A stretch of DNA of 64,000 nucleotides, taken from positions 186,001-250,000 of the forward strand of contig NZ_CAJYDW010000006.1 in NCBI RefSeq assembly GCF_913774235.1. The letters run 5' to 3'. The stretch comes from an uncultured Pseudomonas sp. (GTDB taxonomy: Bacteria > Pseudomonadota > Gammaproteobacteria > Pseudomonadales > Pseudomonadaceae). Positions 46,309 through 54,897 of this stretch are shown piece by piece. Below the pieces are notes generated by a model, which was given only the letters and a program-made list of their open reading frames with translations, made no database searches and was not told the DNA's origin. Numbering within the stretch: position 1 is the first letter of the stretch; each line of letters opens with the position of its first letter. Made by a program: the position numbers and the translations under genes.

Positions 46309-46456
46309 GATCGCGGCCATGGGCCGCTCCTACAGGCGAGCTGCTACCTGTAGGAGCGGCTGCCATCGGTGGACCGCCATAGCCACGATAAAGCAGCAGA
46401 CAGTTGCTGACATAGTCGAGCCGGTATCCGTAGGAGCGGCCCATGGCCGCGATCAA
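46309..46456. repeat. REP-type repeat cluster (GTAGGAGCGG)
   Basis: Three GTAGGAGCGG-containing elements lie here: one inverted (46309-46335, GATCGCGGCCATGGGCCGCT...), one direct and diverged (46349-46366), and one direct (46430-46456) that mirrors the first. Together they form a long imperfect inverted repeat typical of Pseudomonas REP pairs. They fill the 309-bp spacer between two converging genes, which otherwise holds nothing. Confidence 0.85.
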
Positions 46457-46504
46457 ACGGCAGACATTCTGCTCCTTATCCAAGCACTGGCCGAAACCAT
46501 CACC

Positions 46505-47140
46505 TCAACATGCGCCTGCGCCCATAGCTGCCCGAATAGCCGCGGCTATCTCGTCTTCGCTACGCCCACCCTGGATGGCTATACCCGCGCCGAAGACGAA
46601 ATGCGGCACCGAACGGACTCCGGCCTCTACCGCCCTGGCAGCGTCCGCTTCGACGCGACGATGCTGCTCGGGATCGCGGGCGATTGCGCGAGCCTGCTCG
46701 CGGTCGATACCCTGCTCGGCGGCGATATCGGCCAACACCTCGGCATCGGCGATGTTTCGCGCGGCGAGGAAGTAAGCCTGGGTGATGGCTACAGCGAGCC
46801 GGTGCTGAGTCTCGCGCCCAGCGGCAGCCAGGATCACGGCATGCGCGGCCTGGGTGGGATAGGCCCAGCGTTGTCGCCCGAGATCCAGGTCGAGGCCCGA
46901 AGCCCGCGCCTCGCCCTCGACGCGGGAGAAGGCAGCCCGTGGCTCCGTGATGCCATAGCGCGAGCGCAGCAGGTCGGGAATGTAGAGGCCAGCGGCTGGC
47001 GCCTCCGGCAGCAACAGGACCGGATGGTGCCGAATAGCCACGGCCAGCTCGGGGAAACGCTCCGCCAGCACCTTGTCCAGACGGTGATGGCCGACGAGGC
47101 ACCAGGGACAGGTGATCTCGGTGTAAAGATCGATTCGCAT
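46505..47140 (-). CDS. DsbA-family (FrnE-like) thiol oxidoreductase
   Basis: A 211-residue thioredoxin-fold protein of the FrnE/2-hydroxychromene isomerase-like group. MRIDLYTEITCPWCLVGHHR carries a CPWC active site, and GVRSVPHFVFG the cis-proline loop. No signal peptide is present, so it is cytoplasmic. FrnE-type proteins act in oxidative stress or polyketide metabolism. It converges on the DJ-1 gene across the REP cluster. Confidence 0.9.
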   Translation of the reverse strand: MRIDLYTEITCPWCLVGHHRLDKVLAERFPELAVAIRHHPVLLLPEAPAAGLYIPDLLRSRYGITEPRAAFSRVEGEARASGLDLDLGRQRWAYPTQAAHAVILAAAGRETQHRLAVAITQAYFLAARNIADAEVLADIAAEQGIDREQARAIARDPEQHRRVEADAARAVEAGVRSVPHFVFGAGIAIQGGRSEDEIAAAIRAAMGAGAC

Positions 47141-47194
47141 AACCTTTGCCTCGTGAATTGCTGATCTCGCCCTGCCGGCGAAGCTATACGGCGG

Positions 47195-47848
47195 TCAGGC
47201 GTTGGCGATGGCTGGTGCGGCCTGCACGAATTGACTAGCGGTCACCTGGTCGAGCAGAAAAGACGCGAGATTGCCCCGGGAAAGCCTCGTGCCGAGGCTG
47301 GTCTTGCCATACCAACCCACCGCAACTCCGCTTGTCGCGGGGCCATCCTTGAGATTCGGGATGCGCACCAGTGTCCAGTCCAGCCCCGAACGGGCGACCT
47401 CTTCGGCCGTCGCCTGGATGTCCTCATAGCCCTTGCGGGCGATCAGCTTGAACAACGCCGCGAAGGCACGAGGCTGGAAGGCGAAACCATCCTCGGGATC
47501 ACGATAGGCGGCAGTGGATATCTGGATGAGGCGGCGCACGCCAGCCTGCTTCATGGTGGCAATGATGCGGGTCAAGCCATGCATGACCGGCTTGTCGCCG
47601 GGCACCCTGAGAGCGTTGGGCCCCAAGGCGCTGATGACCGCATCGGCACCCCGGATACACTGCGCCAGGGCGCGCGAGTCCTGCAGGTCGCCGACAACGA
47701 TGTCGATCCGCCCGGCGAATGCGGCGAGTTTCTTGGCGTCGCGGGTATAGACCGACAACTGGTAGCCACGCTGCAAGGCTTCCTCGATCAGATACCTGCC
47801 GGTGGGCCCGGTCGCACCGAACATGGCGATGATCTTTTTCCCCGTCAT
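47195..47848 (-). CDS. NAD(P)H-binding atypical SDR protein
   Basis: A 217-residue NAD(P)-binding protein beginning KKIIAMFGATGPTGRYLIEE (GATGPTG dinucleotide motif at 11-17), with VVGDLQDSRALAQCIRGADA and the later LIQISTAAYRDP. It resembles biliverdin-reductase-B/NmrA-type proteins without the classic YxxxK. It follows the azoreductase gene by four bases, so the two form an operon opposite the HxlR regulator. Confidence 0.88.
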   Translation of the reverse strand: MTGKKIIAMFGATGPTGRYLIEEALQRGYQLSVYTRDAKKLAAFAGRIDIVVGDLQDSRALAQCIRGADAVISALGPNALRVPGDKPVMHGLTRIIATMKQAGVRRLIQISTAAYRDPEDGFAFQPRAFAALFKLIARKGYEDIQATAEEVARSGLDWTLVRIPNLKDGPATSGVAVGWYGKTSLGTRLSRGNLASFLLDQVTASQFVQAAPAIANA

Positions 47849-47852
47849 GAGC

Positions 47853-48470
47853 TCACGCCGCCTTTGCCAACAAGGCCGCGATGGCCGCCGCGGTATCGGC
47901 GAGGGTGGCCTTCACCGCATCGGCTCCGAACACCGTGCCTTCGACCCGCACCACCTCGACGTCGGTTAGGCCGATGAAGCCAAGCAGGTGCAGCAGATAG
48001 GGGGTCTGGAAATCGAACGCTGCCCAGGTACCTTCGGCGAACCGACCGCCCGCCGCGGTAACCAGATAGACCTTCTTGGCGGTCAGCAGGCCTCGCGGCC
48101 CGGCGTCACCATAGTCGAAGGTGACACCGGGCCAGATGACGTGATCGAACCAGGCCTTGAGCTGCGAGGACGGCCCGAAATTGATCATGCCCGAACCGAG
48201 CACCAGTACATCGGCGGCCTGCAACTCATCCACCAGGTCTTGCGCGATCCGCACCGCCTCGACCTGCTCCGGGCTGCGCGCCGAGGGCGCCAGGATCCGG
48301 CCCTGGATATAGGCCGAGGTGATGTGCGGCGGTGGACTGGTAGCGAGGTCGCGTACGGTCAGGGTGCCGCCCAGGCGCACCCTCAAGCCTTCGGCGATCT
48401 CCGTCGCGAAACGGCTGGACAGGCTTTCGGCGCCACGCGGACTCGAGGTAACGAGGAGGATGCGGCTCAT
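47853..48470 (-). CDS. azoR: FMN-dependent NADH:quinone reductase/azoreductase
   Basis: A 205-residue flavodoxin-fold enzyme: [20 protein letters not shown] binds FMN phosphate, and [23 protein letters not shown] and [12 protein letters not shown] are AzoR hallmarks. It reduces quinones, azo dyes or nitro compounds by two electrons. GAGGAGG lies near the ATG. Divergence from an HxlR regulator suggests induction by an electrophile. Confidence 0.93.
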   Translation of the reverse strand: MSRILLVTSSPRGAESLSSRFATEIAEGLRVRLGGTLTVRDLATSPPPHITSAYIQGRILAPSARSPEQVEAVRIAQDLVDELQAADVLVLGSGMINFGPSSQLKAWFDHVIWPGVTFDYGDAGPRGLLTAKKVYLVTAAGGRFAEGTWAAFDFQTPYLLHLLGFIGLTDVEVVRVEGTVFGADAVKATLADTAAAIAALLAKAA

Positions 48471-48482
48471 GACGACTCCAAG

Positions 48483-48515
48483 GTATAAAAAAGGAACCAG
48501 GCAATTCTTTTATAC
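48483..48515. promoter_or_regulatory. HxlR operator candidate
   Basis: GTATAAAA-N17-TTTTATAC is a perfect inverted repeat in the azoR-hxlR divergent spacer, beginning 13 bp before azoR. Its AT-rich arms also overlap likely -10 elements on both strands, so one bound dimer could repress both promoters. Confidence 0.62.
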
Positions 48516-48577
48516 TGAATTACCAATCCATCTGCAGGATGCTATGGTTCCCTCCCTGTCCACAAGAAGGCACATGC

Positions 48578-49012
48578 ATGTCACCTAGTCCCAGCGAGCC
48601 CTCGACCGCCCTGCCCGCCGCCGACACGGGTGGCTGTCTGGCCACCCGCCAGATCCTCGATCGCATCGGCGACAAATGGACCCTCTACATCGTCGCCCTG
48701 CTGGCCAGAGGTCCGCGTCGCTTCAACGAATTGAAGCGCGGCATCGACGGCATCTCCCAGCGGATGCTGACCCTGACCCTGCGCGGCCTGGAACGCGACG
48801 GCCTGGTCACGCGAACCCTGTATCCGACGATTCCGCCGCGTGTCGACTACGCCCTCACCGACCTGGGACACACCCTGCTGACGCCGGTCATGGCCCTGGT
48901 CAACTGGGCGAACGCCAACCAGACCGCCATCGCCGAGGCGCACCAAAGATTCGACGCCAGGACGGAGCCCGACCAGGTGCTGGTCCAGGGCATCGTCTAC
49001 GAGCGGCGATAG
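48578..49012 (+). CDS. HxlR-family transcriptional regulator
   Basis: A 144-residue winged-helix regulator with the HxlR core GGCLATRQILDRIGDKWTLY, LLARGPRRFNELKRGIDGIS QRML, and VDYALTDLGHTLLTPV. One N-terminal Cys (TGGCLATR) matches the redox- or electrophile-sensing Cys of QorR/HypR-type members. AGAAGG lies seven bases before the ATG. It probably regulates the divergent azoR operon. Confidence 0.93.
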   Translation: MSPSPSEPSTALPAADTGGCLATRQILDRIGDKWTLYIVALLARGPRRFNELKRGIDGISQRMLTLTLRGLERDGLVTRTLYPTIPPRVDYALTDLGHTLLTPVMALVNWANANQTAIAEAHQRFDARTEPDQVLVQGIVYERR

Positions 49013-49060
49013 ACGAGTCTGGGCCTTGAGGTTCGAGGCCCCAAGGCCACCGATCTCCGC

Positions 49061-49966
49061 TCAGGGAGCAGCGGACACCAGGCCCGCCTCAGCCACCAGC
49101 AGCTCGACGAAGGTGGTGACCTTGGACGGACGAAAGCGCGCGGTGGGATAGACGGCGTGGATACCTCCCGTCGGCAGCGACCAGGCCGGCAGCAGCCTGA
49201 CCAGTTCCCCGGCCGCGAGCCTGTCGGCCACGAGGAAATCCGGCAGGATCGATACCCCACCCCCGGCCAGCGTCGCCGCGAGCACGGCGGGCGTTGCATT
49301 GATCGAGAGCACCGGCCGCAGCCGCAGCGTGCGCCGCTCGGCCTCGCCCCGGGCGAAGCGCCAGGTCAAAGGCTCCTTGAGCGCGCCGTTGGCGATGAAG
49401 GGCGCTGTCGCGAGGTCATCCGGATCGTCGAGCGCCAGGGTCCTGGCCAACGCCGGGGTGGCGACCAGCAACTGGTGGAAGTCCCCCAGCCGCCTGGCGT
49501 GCAGGCTGGAATCTTCGAGCCAACCGACGCGGATCGACAGGTCGATCTGCTTGGCGACCGGGTCGATCCTGCTGTCGGACAGCAGCAGCTCGACCTGGCA
49601 CGCCGGATAGCGCCGGGCAAAGGCCGCGGCCAGCGGTGCGATCCGGAAGGCGCCGTAGTCGTTGGAGGCCGCTACCCGTAGCACCCCGCTCGGTTCGAGG
49701 CTGGCGCGGGTCACCTCGCCGATGGCGTCCTCGGCCTGGCGCAGGATGCTCACGCTACGCTCATGCAGCAGCCGTCCCGCTTCGGTGGGCTCGACCCGCC
49801 GGGTCGTGCGCATCAGCAGCGCCGTCTTCAATTCCGCTTCGAGCTTCGCCACCTGCTGGCTGACGACGGTCTTGGTGATGCCGAGCCGTTCGGCCGCACG
49901 GGTGAAGGACCCCGTATCCACCACGGCCGCGAAGTAGGCGAGCCGATTGAGATTGACCGCTTCCAT
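49061..49966 (-). CDS. LysR-family transcriptional regulator
   Basis: A 301-residue LysR protein of the LrhA/CrgA-like class: LNRLAYFAAVVDTGSFTRAA ERLGITKTVVSQQVAKLE at the N-terminus and a GVLRVAASNDYGAFRIAPLA effector domain. It is divergent from the DsbA-MBL-NTF2 operon, and two inverted repeats lie in the spacer, so it most likely controls that operon. Confidence 0.92.
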   Translation of the reverse strand: MEAVNLNRLAYFAAVVDTGSFTRAAERLGITKTVVSQQVAKLEAELKTALLMRTTRRVEPTEAGRLLHERSVSILRQAEDAIGEVTRASLEPSGVLRVAASNDYGAFRIAPLAAAFARRYPACQVELLLSDSRIDPVAKQIDLSIRVGWLEDSSLHARRLGDFHQLLVATPALARTLALDDPDDLATAPFIANGALKEPLTWRFARGEAERRTLRLRPVLSINATPAVLAATLAGGGVSILPDFLVADRLAAGELVRLLPAWSLPTGGIHAVYPTARFRPSKVTTFVELLVAEAGLVSAAP

Positions 49967-49981
49967 GCACCCTGCCTGATC

Positions 49982-50028
49982 GTAAGCCTATGACTTACAG
50001 ACTGTAGCATTGGACCTGATTTATCCAA
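49982..50028. promoter_or_regulatory. Two inverted repeats, probable LysR sites
   Basis: GTAAG-N7-CTTAC (49982-49998, containing a T-N11-A motif) and TTGGA-N9-TCCAA (50010-50028) lie between the divergent LysR and DsbA-family genes. LysR regulators commonly use a recognition and an activation site at this spacing. Confidence 0.55.
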
Positions 50029-50076
50029 CAGTGTCGGTTCGCTAAGGTAGCGGCACCTCTTCGAGAGATACCGACC

Positions 50077-50709
50077 ATGCGCATCACCTACCTCTTCGAT
50101 CCCCTCTGCGGCTGGTGTTACGGAGCGAATCCGGCCCTGGAGCGCCTCGCGCGCCGCAACGACGTCACCCTGCAACTCGCCCCCACCGGCCTCTTCGCCG
50201 GCGGGAATGCCCGTCCGCTGGATGCGAGCTTCGCCGCCTATGCCTGGCAGAACGACCAGCGCATCGAACGCCTCACCGGGCAGGTGTTTTCCACGGCCTA
50301 CCAACGGCAGGTGCTCCAGGCGACCGCCGCCCGCTTCGACTCGACGCCGGCAACCCTGGGCATCGTCGCCGTGGGCCTGACCGAGCCGGAACGCGAACGC
50401 GAGGCCTTGCGCGCCCTGCAACAGGCCCGCTATGTCGACGGCCTCGATAACGCCCTGCTCTCCGTGGTGGCCGAGGTCCTGTCCACCGCCGGCTTCCCCG
50501 CAGCCGCCCGCCGTGTGCTGGCGCCCGATGCCGAACTGCTCGACGCCTACGAAGCGCGCCTCGCGGCGGCGCAGCGCGAGATGGCACGCTTCGGCGCCCA
50601 GGGCGTGCCGACCCTGGTCATCGAGGACGCCAAGGGTAGTCGGCTGCTGCCGAGCAGTGCGCTGTTCGGCGACCAGGACGCCCTGGCCGCTCAACTGCAG
50701 GCCGACTGA
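50077..50709 (+). CDS. DsbA-family (CGWC) oxidoreductase
   Basis: A 210-residue DsbA-like protein beginning MRITYLFDPLCGWCYGANPA with a CGWC active site and a later GAQGVPTLVIEDAKG cis-proline loop. No signal peptide is visible, so it is cytoplasmic, like other YwbO/FrnE-type proteins. It starts an operon with the metallo-beta-lactamase-fold and SnoaL-like genes. Confidence 0.9.
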   Translation: MRITYLFDPLCGWCYGANPALERLARRNDVTLQLAPTGLFAGGNARPLDASFAAYAWQNDQRIERLTGQVFSTAYQRQVLQATAARFDSTPATLGIVAVGLTEPEREREALRALQQARYVDGLDNALLSVVAEVLSTAGFPAAARRVLAPDAELLDAYEARLAAAQREMARFGAQGVPTLVIEDAKGSRLLPSSALFGDQDALAAQLQAD

Positions 50710-50748
50710 CGTTCAGCTCTTACCATCCAGGTTACCGAGGATCGCCCC

Positions 50749-51579
50749 ATGAACGCTGCGCCCCAGACCAGCCGCCTGAACTGGACCCACTTCCCTGCGG
50801 GAGAGCAAGGCTTCTTCCGTGCGCCGGTGCTGCTGACCGGTCCGACCGAAGCCCTGCTGATCGATGGCGGCTTCACCTACCCCGACGGCCAGGCCCTGGT
50901 GGCCGCCATCCAGGCCACCGGCAAGACACTGAAGACGATCTACATCAGCCAGTCGGACCCGGACTACTACTTCAGCCTCAAGCCGGTGCGCGAAGCCTTC
51001 CCCCAGGCCCAGGTCCTCACCCACCCCGACACCCTTGCCGCCATCCAGGCCAACGTCGCCAGGAAGCTCGCCGTCTGGGGGCCGCAGCTCAAAGAAAACG
51101 GACCTCAGATCCTGGCCGACATCGTGCTGCCCGAGGCCTTCGCTGGCCCTGCGCTGGAGGTCGATGGCGAGACGGTGGAAATCGTCGCGGCCGAGGGGCT
51201 CGCCAATCGCCGCTATCTCTGGGTGCCCTCCCTACGCGCCGTGTTCGGTGGCGTCCTGGTCTTCTCCGGGGTGCATGTCTGGACCGCCGATACCCCGACC
51301 CAGGCGCAACGCTCCGCCTGGCTCGCCACGCTCGCGGCGATCGCCGCCCGCGCGCCGGTCGTCGTGGTGCCCGGTCATCTGGCGCCCGGCGCGGCGACCG
51401 ACCTGACCGCCCTAGAACACACCCGCGCCTATCTACAGGCCTTCGAGGACGCCCTGGCGAGCGCCAAGGATGCCGCCGCACTCAAGGCAGCGCTGGCTGC
51501 ACGCTTCCCGAATCTGGCGATGGGCGTCGCCCTCGACATCGGCGCCAAGGTCGCCACCGGCGAAATGCAGTGGGGTTGA
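50749..51579 (+). CDS. Metallo-beta-lactamase-fold protein lacking the zinc-site histidines
   Basis: A 276-residue MBL-fold protein: PTEALLIDGGFTYPDGQALV is the first conserved strand. Where HxHxDH is expected the sequence is IYISQSDPDYYFSLKPV, so the first metal-binding motif is lost, although Asp residues and a late GHLAPG His remain. It may bind metal differently or be non-catalytic; such variants occur in Vmh-type proteins. It is in one operon with the DsbA-family and SnoaL-like genes. Confidence 0.86.
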   Translation: MNAAPQTSRLNWTHFPAGEQGFFRAPVLLTGPTEALLIDGGFTYPDGQALVAAIQATGKTLKTIYISQSDPDYYFSLKPVREAFPQAQVLTHPDTLAAIQANVARKLAVWGPQLKENGPQILADIVLPEAFAGPALEVDGETVEIVAAEGLANRRYLWVPSLRAVFGGVLVFSGVHVWTADTPTQAQRSAWLATLAAIAARAPVVVVPGHLAPGAATDLTALEHTRAYLQAFEDALASAKDAAALKAALAARFPNLAMGVALDIGAKVATGEMQWG

Positions 51580-51580
51580 G

Positions 51581-51970
51581 ATGAACAGCAATCGCGACAT
51601 CATCCGCCGAACTTACGAAGGGTCCCCGGAGGAGAAGATCCAGCATCTGCTGGCCGCCCTCTCACCCGACGTCGAATGGACCGAAGCCGAAGGCTTTCCC
51701 TATGCCGGCACCTATGTCGGTATCGATGCCCTGCTGCAGGGCGTCTTCCAGCGGCTGGCAACGGAATGGGACGACTACCGGGCCGACGTCCACACCTATC
51801 TGGCCGAGGGCGACCGGGTGGCGGCCTTCGGCATCTACTCGGGCACCTACAAGGCCACCGGCAAGTCGATGACCGCCCACTTCGTCCATCTCTATCAGCT
51901 GCGTGACGGCCGGATCGTACGGATGCAGCAATATGTGGACTCGGCACTGGTACAAGGGGCACTCACCTGA
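51581..51970 (+). CDS. SnoaL/NTF2-like ketosteroid isomerase-fold protein
   Basis: A 129-residue NTF2-fold protein beginning MNSNRDIIRRTYEGSPEEKI, with VEWTEAEGFPYAGTYVGIDA and MTAHFVHLYQLRDGRIVRMQ QYVD, a common layout of SnoaL-like proteins in oxidative-stress operons. Its ATG is one base after the MBL gene stop, whose tail GGGGTTGAG serves as ribosome site. Function unknown. Confidence 0.9.
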   Translation: MNSNRDIIRRTYEGSPEEKIQHLLAALSPDVEWTEAEGFPYAGTYVGIDALLQGVFQRLATEWDDYRADVHTYLAEGDRVAAFGIYSGTYKATGKSMTAHFVHLYQLRDGRIVRMQQYVDSALVQGALT

Positions 51971-52226
51971 ACCGAGCCCGGCGGGAGAAGAGACTTCGCC
52001 CGCCACCTTGAAGCTCAGCGGCTGCTGAACGGTTGAACCTACCAAGCCCAGAGCCTGCACTCAGGCGGGCGTTCGGGATGTTTCGCGCTACCCGATGCCC
52101 TTCTCCGCCAGAGGTGGCATATCTCTCGATCAGCGACCCTGGCGTGCGCTGAGTTCGTAAGTGAGGCGCTGAGAGACCTTCTCCAGCCGCTCGCGCGACA
52201 GATCCCAAAGACAGGGCTCGCGAGAC
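51971..52226. other. Intergenic region without recognised gene
   Basis: No open frame with convincing coding character was seen on either strand. A minus-strand stretch at about 52133-52200 reads LWDLSRERLEKVSQRLTYELSARQGR, which has protein-like composition but no start, so it may be the tail of another decayed gene. Confidence 0.4.
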
Positions 52227-52371
52227 GGCCACGGACTCCTTGAGGACCGCGCCGCATCCGGCCACGCCACGGCCCCGCGCGAAGCCTTGGCCCACGTCGG
52301 CAAGCCTTTCCGCCTGCTCTCCTGCACCACGCCACGTCAAGGCCGCCGAAGGCACCTCGCTGATCGAGGGC
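52227..52371 (+). pseudogene. Degraded fragment of a DJ-1/PfpI-family gene
   Basis: Translation with frameshifts gives GHGLLEDRAASGHA, EALAHVGKPFRLL and RHVKAAEGTSLIEG. These align with GHGPLWDLAESRDS, EAFAHSGKPFGLV and RHVKAADGTPLVKG of the intact gene at 45518. The CHAPG nucleophile region is lost by deletion and frameshift. Neither end of the gene remains recognisable. Confidence 0.72.
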
Positions 52372-52647
52372 CCGAGCAGCCATCCTGACGGACGTGCGAG
52401 GGTTTCACCCGGCTCAAGAAAACCCTGGATAAAGCGTCCGCAAGATATTTCCGGCGCGGCGCCAGTCCCTATTGGATGCGCGCGGCGGGCCAACGGACGG
52501 CAGAGTGCCAACAGTCGCAAAGACTGCAGAAATCCAAGGAGCGGCCGACACCTTCCAATAAGCGAAGCGCCCAGCCCCGCTTCATCCAGGCTGAAAAGTA
52601 TATTCCGTGCGGTTAGTTACCTGGTCGTTTTTTCAGAGCATCGTCCG

Positions 52648-54594
52648 ATGAAGAGAATGCTGCTCGGCATGCGAGCCTCGATGTCCGTGCCCAAGGACAA
52701 TCCTGGCCTGATCAAGGCGCAATACATCGCGCTGGCGCGCCAGTTGCCCATGATGTACTTCATCCTGCTGATCAACACCCTGATGCTGGCGGGTACCCAC
52801 CTGCAGGTCGCGCCACGCTGGCTGGCGGTGTATTGCCCGCTACTCATGACGGTGTTCGGCGTGGTTCGCGCGACGGAATGGCTAAGCACGCGCAATCAGA
52901 CGCGCAGTACGGCGCAGATGCTGGCGGCGCTCAAACGTACCAATAGGCTCGCGCCCATCGTGGCCGTGGCCTTCACCGCCTGGTCGCTGGCGCTGTTCCC
53001 CTATGGCGACAGCTACACCCAGGCCCACGTCGCCTTCTACATGGCGATCACCGTCATCGGCTGCATCTTCTGCATGATGCACCTGCTGCCCGCCGCCCTG
53101 GCCACCGCTGCCGTGGTCAACACGGCTTTCGTGGTCTTCTTCGCTTCCACCACCATCGTCACCTTCGTGGCCACGGCGATCGACGTCCTGCTGGTGTCCA
53201 TCGGCATGCTCGTCATCCTCAGGGCGCAGTACGCCGACTTCACCCGGCTGGTGAACATGCAGGCGCAGACGGCGAAACTCAGCGAAGAAAACCTCAAGCT
53301 GGCCAATCAGGACAGCCTGACCGGCCTCGCCAACCGCCGGCAATTCTTTTCCCGGCTCGACATCCTGCTGGCCCGCGCCCAAGAGCAACAAACCCGCTTG
53401 GCCGTGGGGCTGATCGATCTGGACGGTTTCAAGCCGGTCAACGATCTCTATGGCCATAGCGTGGGTGACCGGCTGCTCCATCAGGTGGGCCAGCGCCTGA
53501 GCGGACTGCTCGACGAGGACGTCCACCTGGCCCGCCTCGGCGGCGACGAATTCAGCCTCATCATCACCAAGGCCCTGAGCGACGACCAGCTACGGGCCTT
53601 CGGCGAGACGCTCTGCGCCAGCCTGCGCGAGCCCTTCCGGCTGGTGGACATCCCCATCCAGATCAGTGGCTCCCTGGGCATCGCCACCTACCCGGACCAG
53701 GCTACCTCCGCCACCGACGTCTATGAATACGCCGACTACGCCCTCTATCAGAGCAAGCGCCACCGCCCCGGCACCGTCTGCCTGTTCAGCGCTGCCCATC
53801 GCCAACAGCTCCATCGCGAAGGCCTGACCGAACAGGCCCTGCGCCGGGCCGACCTGGAGCGCGAGTTCTACATGGTGTTCCAGCCCATCGTGGATCTTCA
53901 CGGCAAGCAAACCGTGGCCTTCGAAGCCCTGGCCCGCTGGGAAAGCCCCGAGCTGGGCTTCGTACCGCCCGGTGACTTCATCCCAGTCGCCGAGCGCGTC
54001 GGCATGATCAATCGCCTCACCCTACCCTTGCTGAACAAGGCCCTGAACGCCGCCGCGCGCTGGCCGGCGGGCATCCGCCTGGCCTTCAACCTCTCCGCCC
54101 ACGACTGCGGCTCGGAAGACGCCGCCCAGCAGATCGTCGAGCTAATCAAGCGCAGCGGCTTCGACCCGGCATGCCTTGATCTGGAAATCACCGAAACCGC
54201 CGCCATCCAGGACCTGCCCCAGACCCAACGCGCCATCAGCCGCTTCCGCGAGTTGGGCTGCGGCATCTCCCTCGACGACTTCGGCACCGGCTACTCCAGC
54301 CTGAGCCAGATCCACGCCCTGCCCCTGACCAAACTCAAGGTGGACCGCACCTTCGTCACCAACCTCCACCTCGACCCGGCCAGCGTGAAGATCGTCAGAT
54401 CCCTGATCGCCCTGTGCCAGGACATGGAGTTGGAATGCATCGTGGAGGGGGTGGAAACTGCGGAAGAGCTGGGTGCGCTTAAAAACCTCGGCTGCGCCAG
54501 GGCGCAGGGGTATCTATTCGCCAAGCCGATGCGGGCGAGTGAGATTAGGGGGTGGTTGAAGGGGGAGCATTTGGGAAAGGTGTTGGCGGTTTGA
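52648..54594 (+). CDS. Membrane GGDEF-EAL cyclic-di-GMP protein
   Basis: A 648-residue protein: about five hydrophobic helices (residues 35-195, including HVAFYMAITVIGCIFCMMHL), a GGDEF domain (RLGGDEFSLI, 296-305) with QDSLTGLANRRQFF, and an EAL domain (AFEALARWESP, then SLDDFGTGYSSLSQ). Both active-site signatures are intact, so synthesis and hydrolysis of c-di-GMP are each possible; no RxxD inhibitory site precedes GGDEF. The start among several close ATGs is uncertain. It is the last host-like gene before the AT-rich island. Confidence 0.92.
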   Translation: MKRMLLGMRASMSVPKDNPGLIKAQYIALARQLPMMYFILLINTLMLAGTHLQVAPRWLAVYCPLLMTVFGVVRATEWLSTRNQTRSTAQMLAALKRTNRLAPIVAVAFTAWSLALFPYGDSYTQAHVAFYMAITVIGCIFCMMHLLPAALATAAVVNTAFVVFFASTTIVTFVATAIDVLLVSIGMLVILRAQYADFTRLVNMQAQTAKLSEENLKLANQDSLTGLANRRQFFSRLDILLARAQEQQTRLAVGLIDLDGFKPVNDLYGHSVGDRLLHQVGQRLSGLLDEDVHLARLGGDEFSLIITKALSDDQLRAFGETLCASLREPFRLVDIPIQISGSLGIATYPDQATSATDVYEYADYALYQSKRHRPGTVCLFSAAHRQQLHREGLTEQALRRADLEREFYMVFQPIVDLHGKQTVAFEALARWESPELGFVPPGDFIPVAERVGMINRLTLPLLNKALNAAARWPAGIRLAFNLSAHDCGSEDAAQQIVELIKRSGFDPACLDLEITETAAIQDLPQTQRAISRFRELGCGISLDDFGTGYSSLSQIHALPLTKLKVDRTFVTNLHLDPASVKIVRSLIALCQDMELECIVEGVETAEELGALKNLGCARAQGYLFAKPMRASEIRGWLKGEHLGKVLAV

Positions 54595-54726
54595 TCTGTC
54601 GAGAGGGCGGGGGGCGACTCCCGATTATGCTCAGATGACAACCCCTGATTCAGTTCTGCCGGTTCGCGGCTGTAATCTCGCAACACCCTGCCACGTCTGG
54701 GCTTTCGCAGGTCATCCTGGCATTCC

Positions 54727-54897
54727 ATGCCGAAGCCTTTCAAAGATTTGACCCAACAAATACGAGACGCAATCCTTCAATACTGTAGCCAGAGAAAGCA
54801 CCTATTTAACCCTGCCCGTTTGCGCGGCAAGTATCGACTGCTCTTCCGTGGTCACGAATACCTTGATGCATTTGTTCTTTCATCGGAAGCGACGTAA
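54727..54897 (+). CDS. Small hypothetical ORF at the edge of the AT-rich island
   Basis: A 56-codon frame from ATG 54727 to TAA 54897 encodes MPKPFKDLTQQIRDAILQYC followed by a basic stretch RLRGKYRLLFRGHEYL. The composition is protein-like, with Arg/Lys/Leu and no low complexity, but no family is recognised and no good ribosome site is seen. It may be a gene remnant. Confidence 0.3.
   Translation: MPKPFKDLTQQIRDAILQYCSQRKHLFNPARLRGKYRLLFRGHEYLDAFVLSSEAT

Noticed and set aside
46256..47164. 302-codon plus-strand frame from 46256
   Set aside because: Its first part translates the REP cluster and the rest is antisense to the FrnE-like gene.
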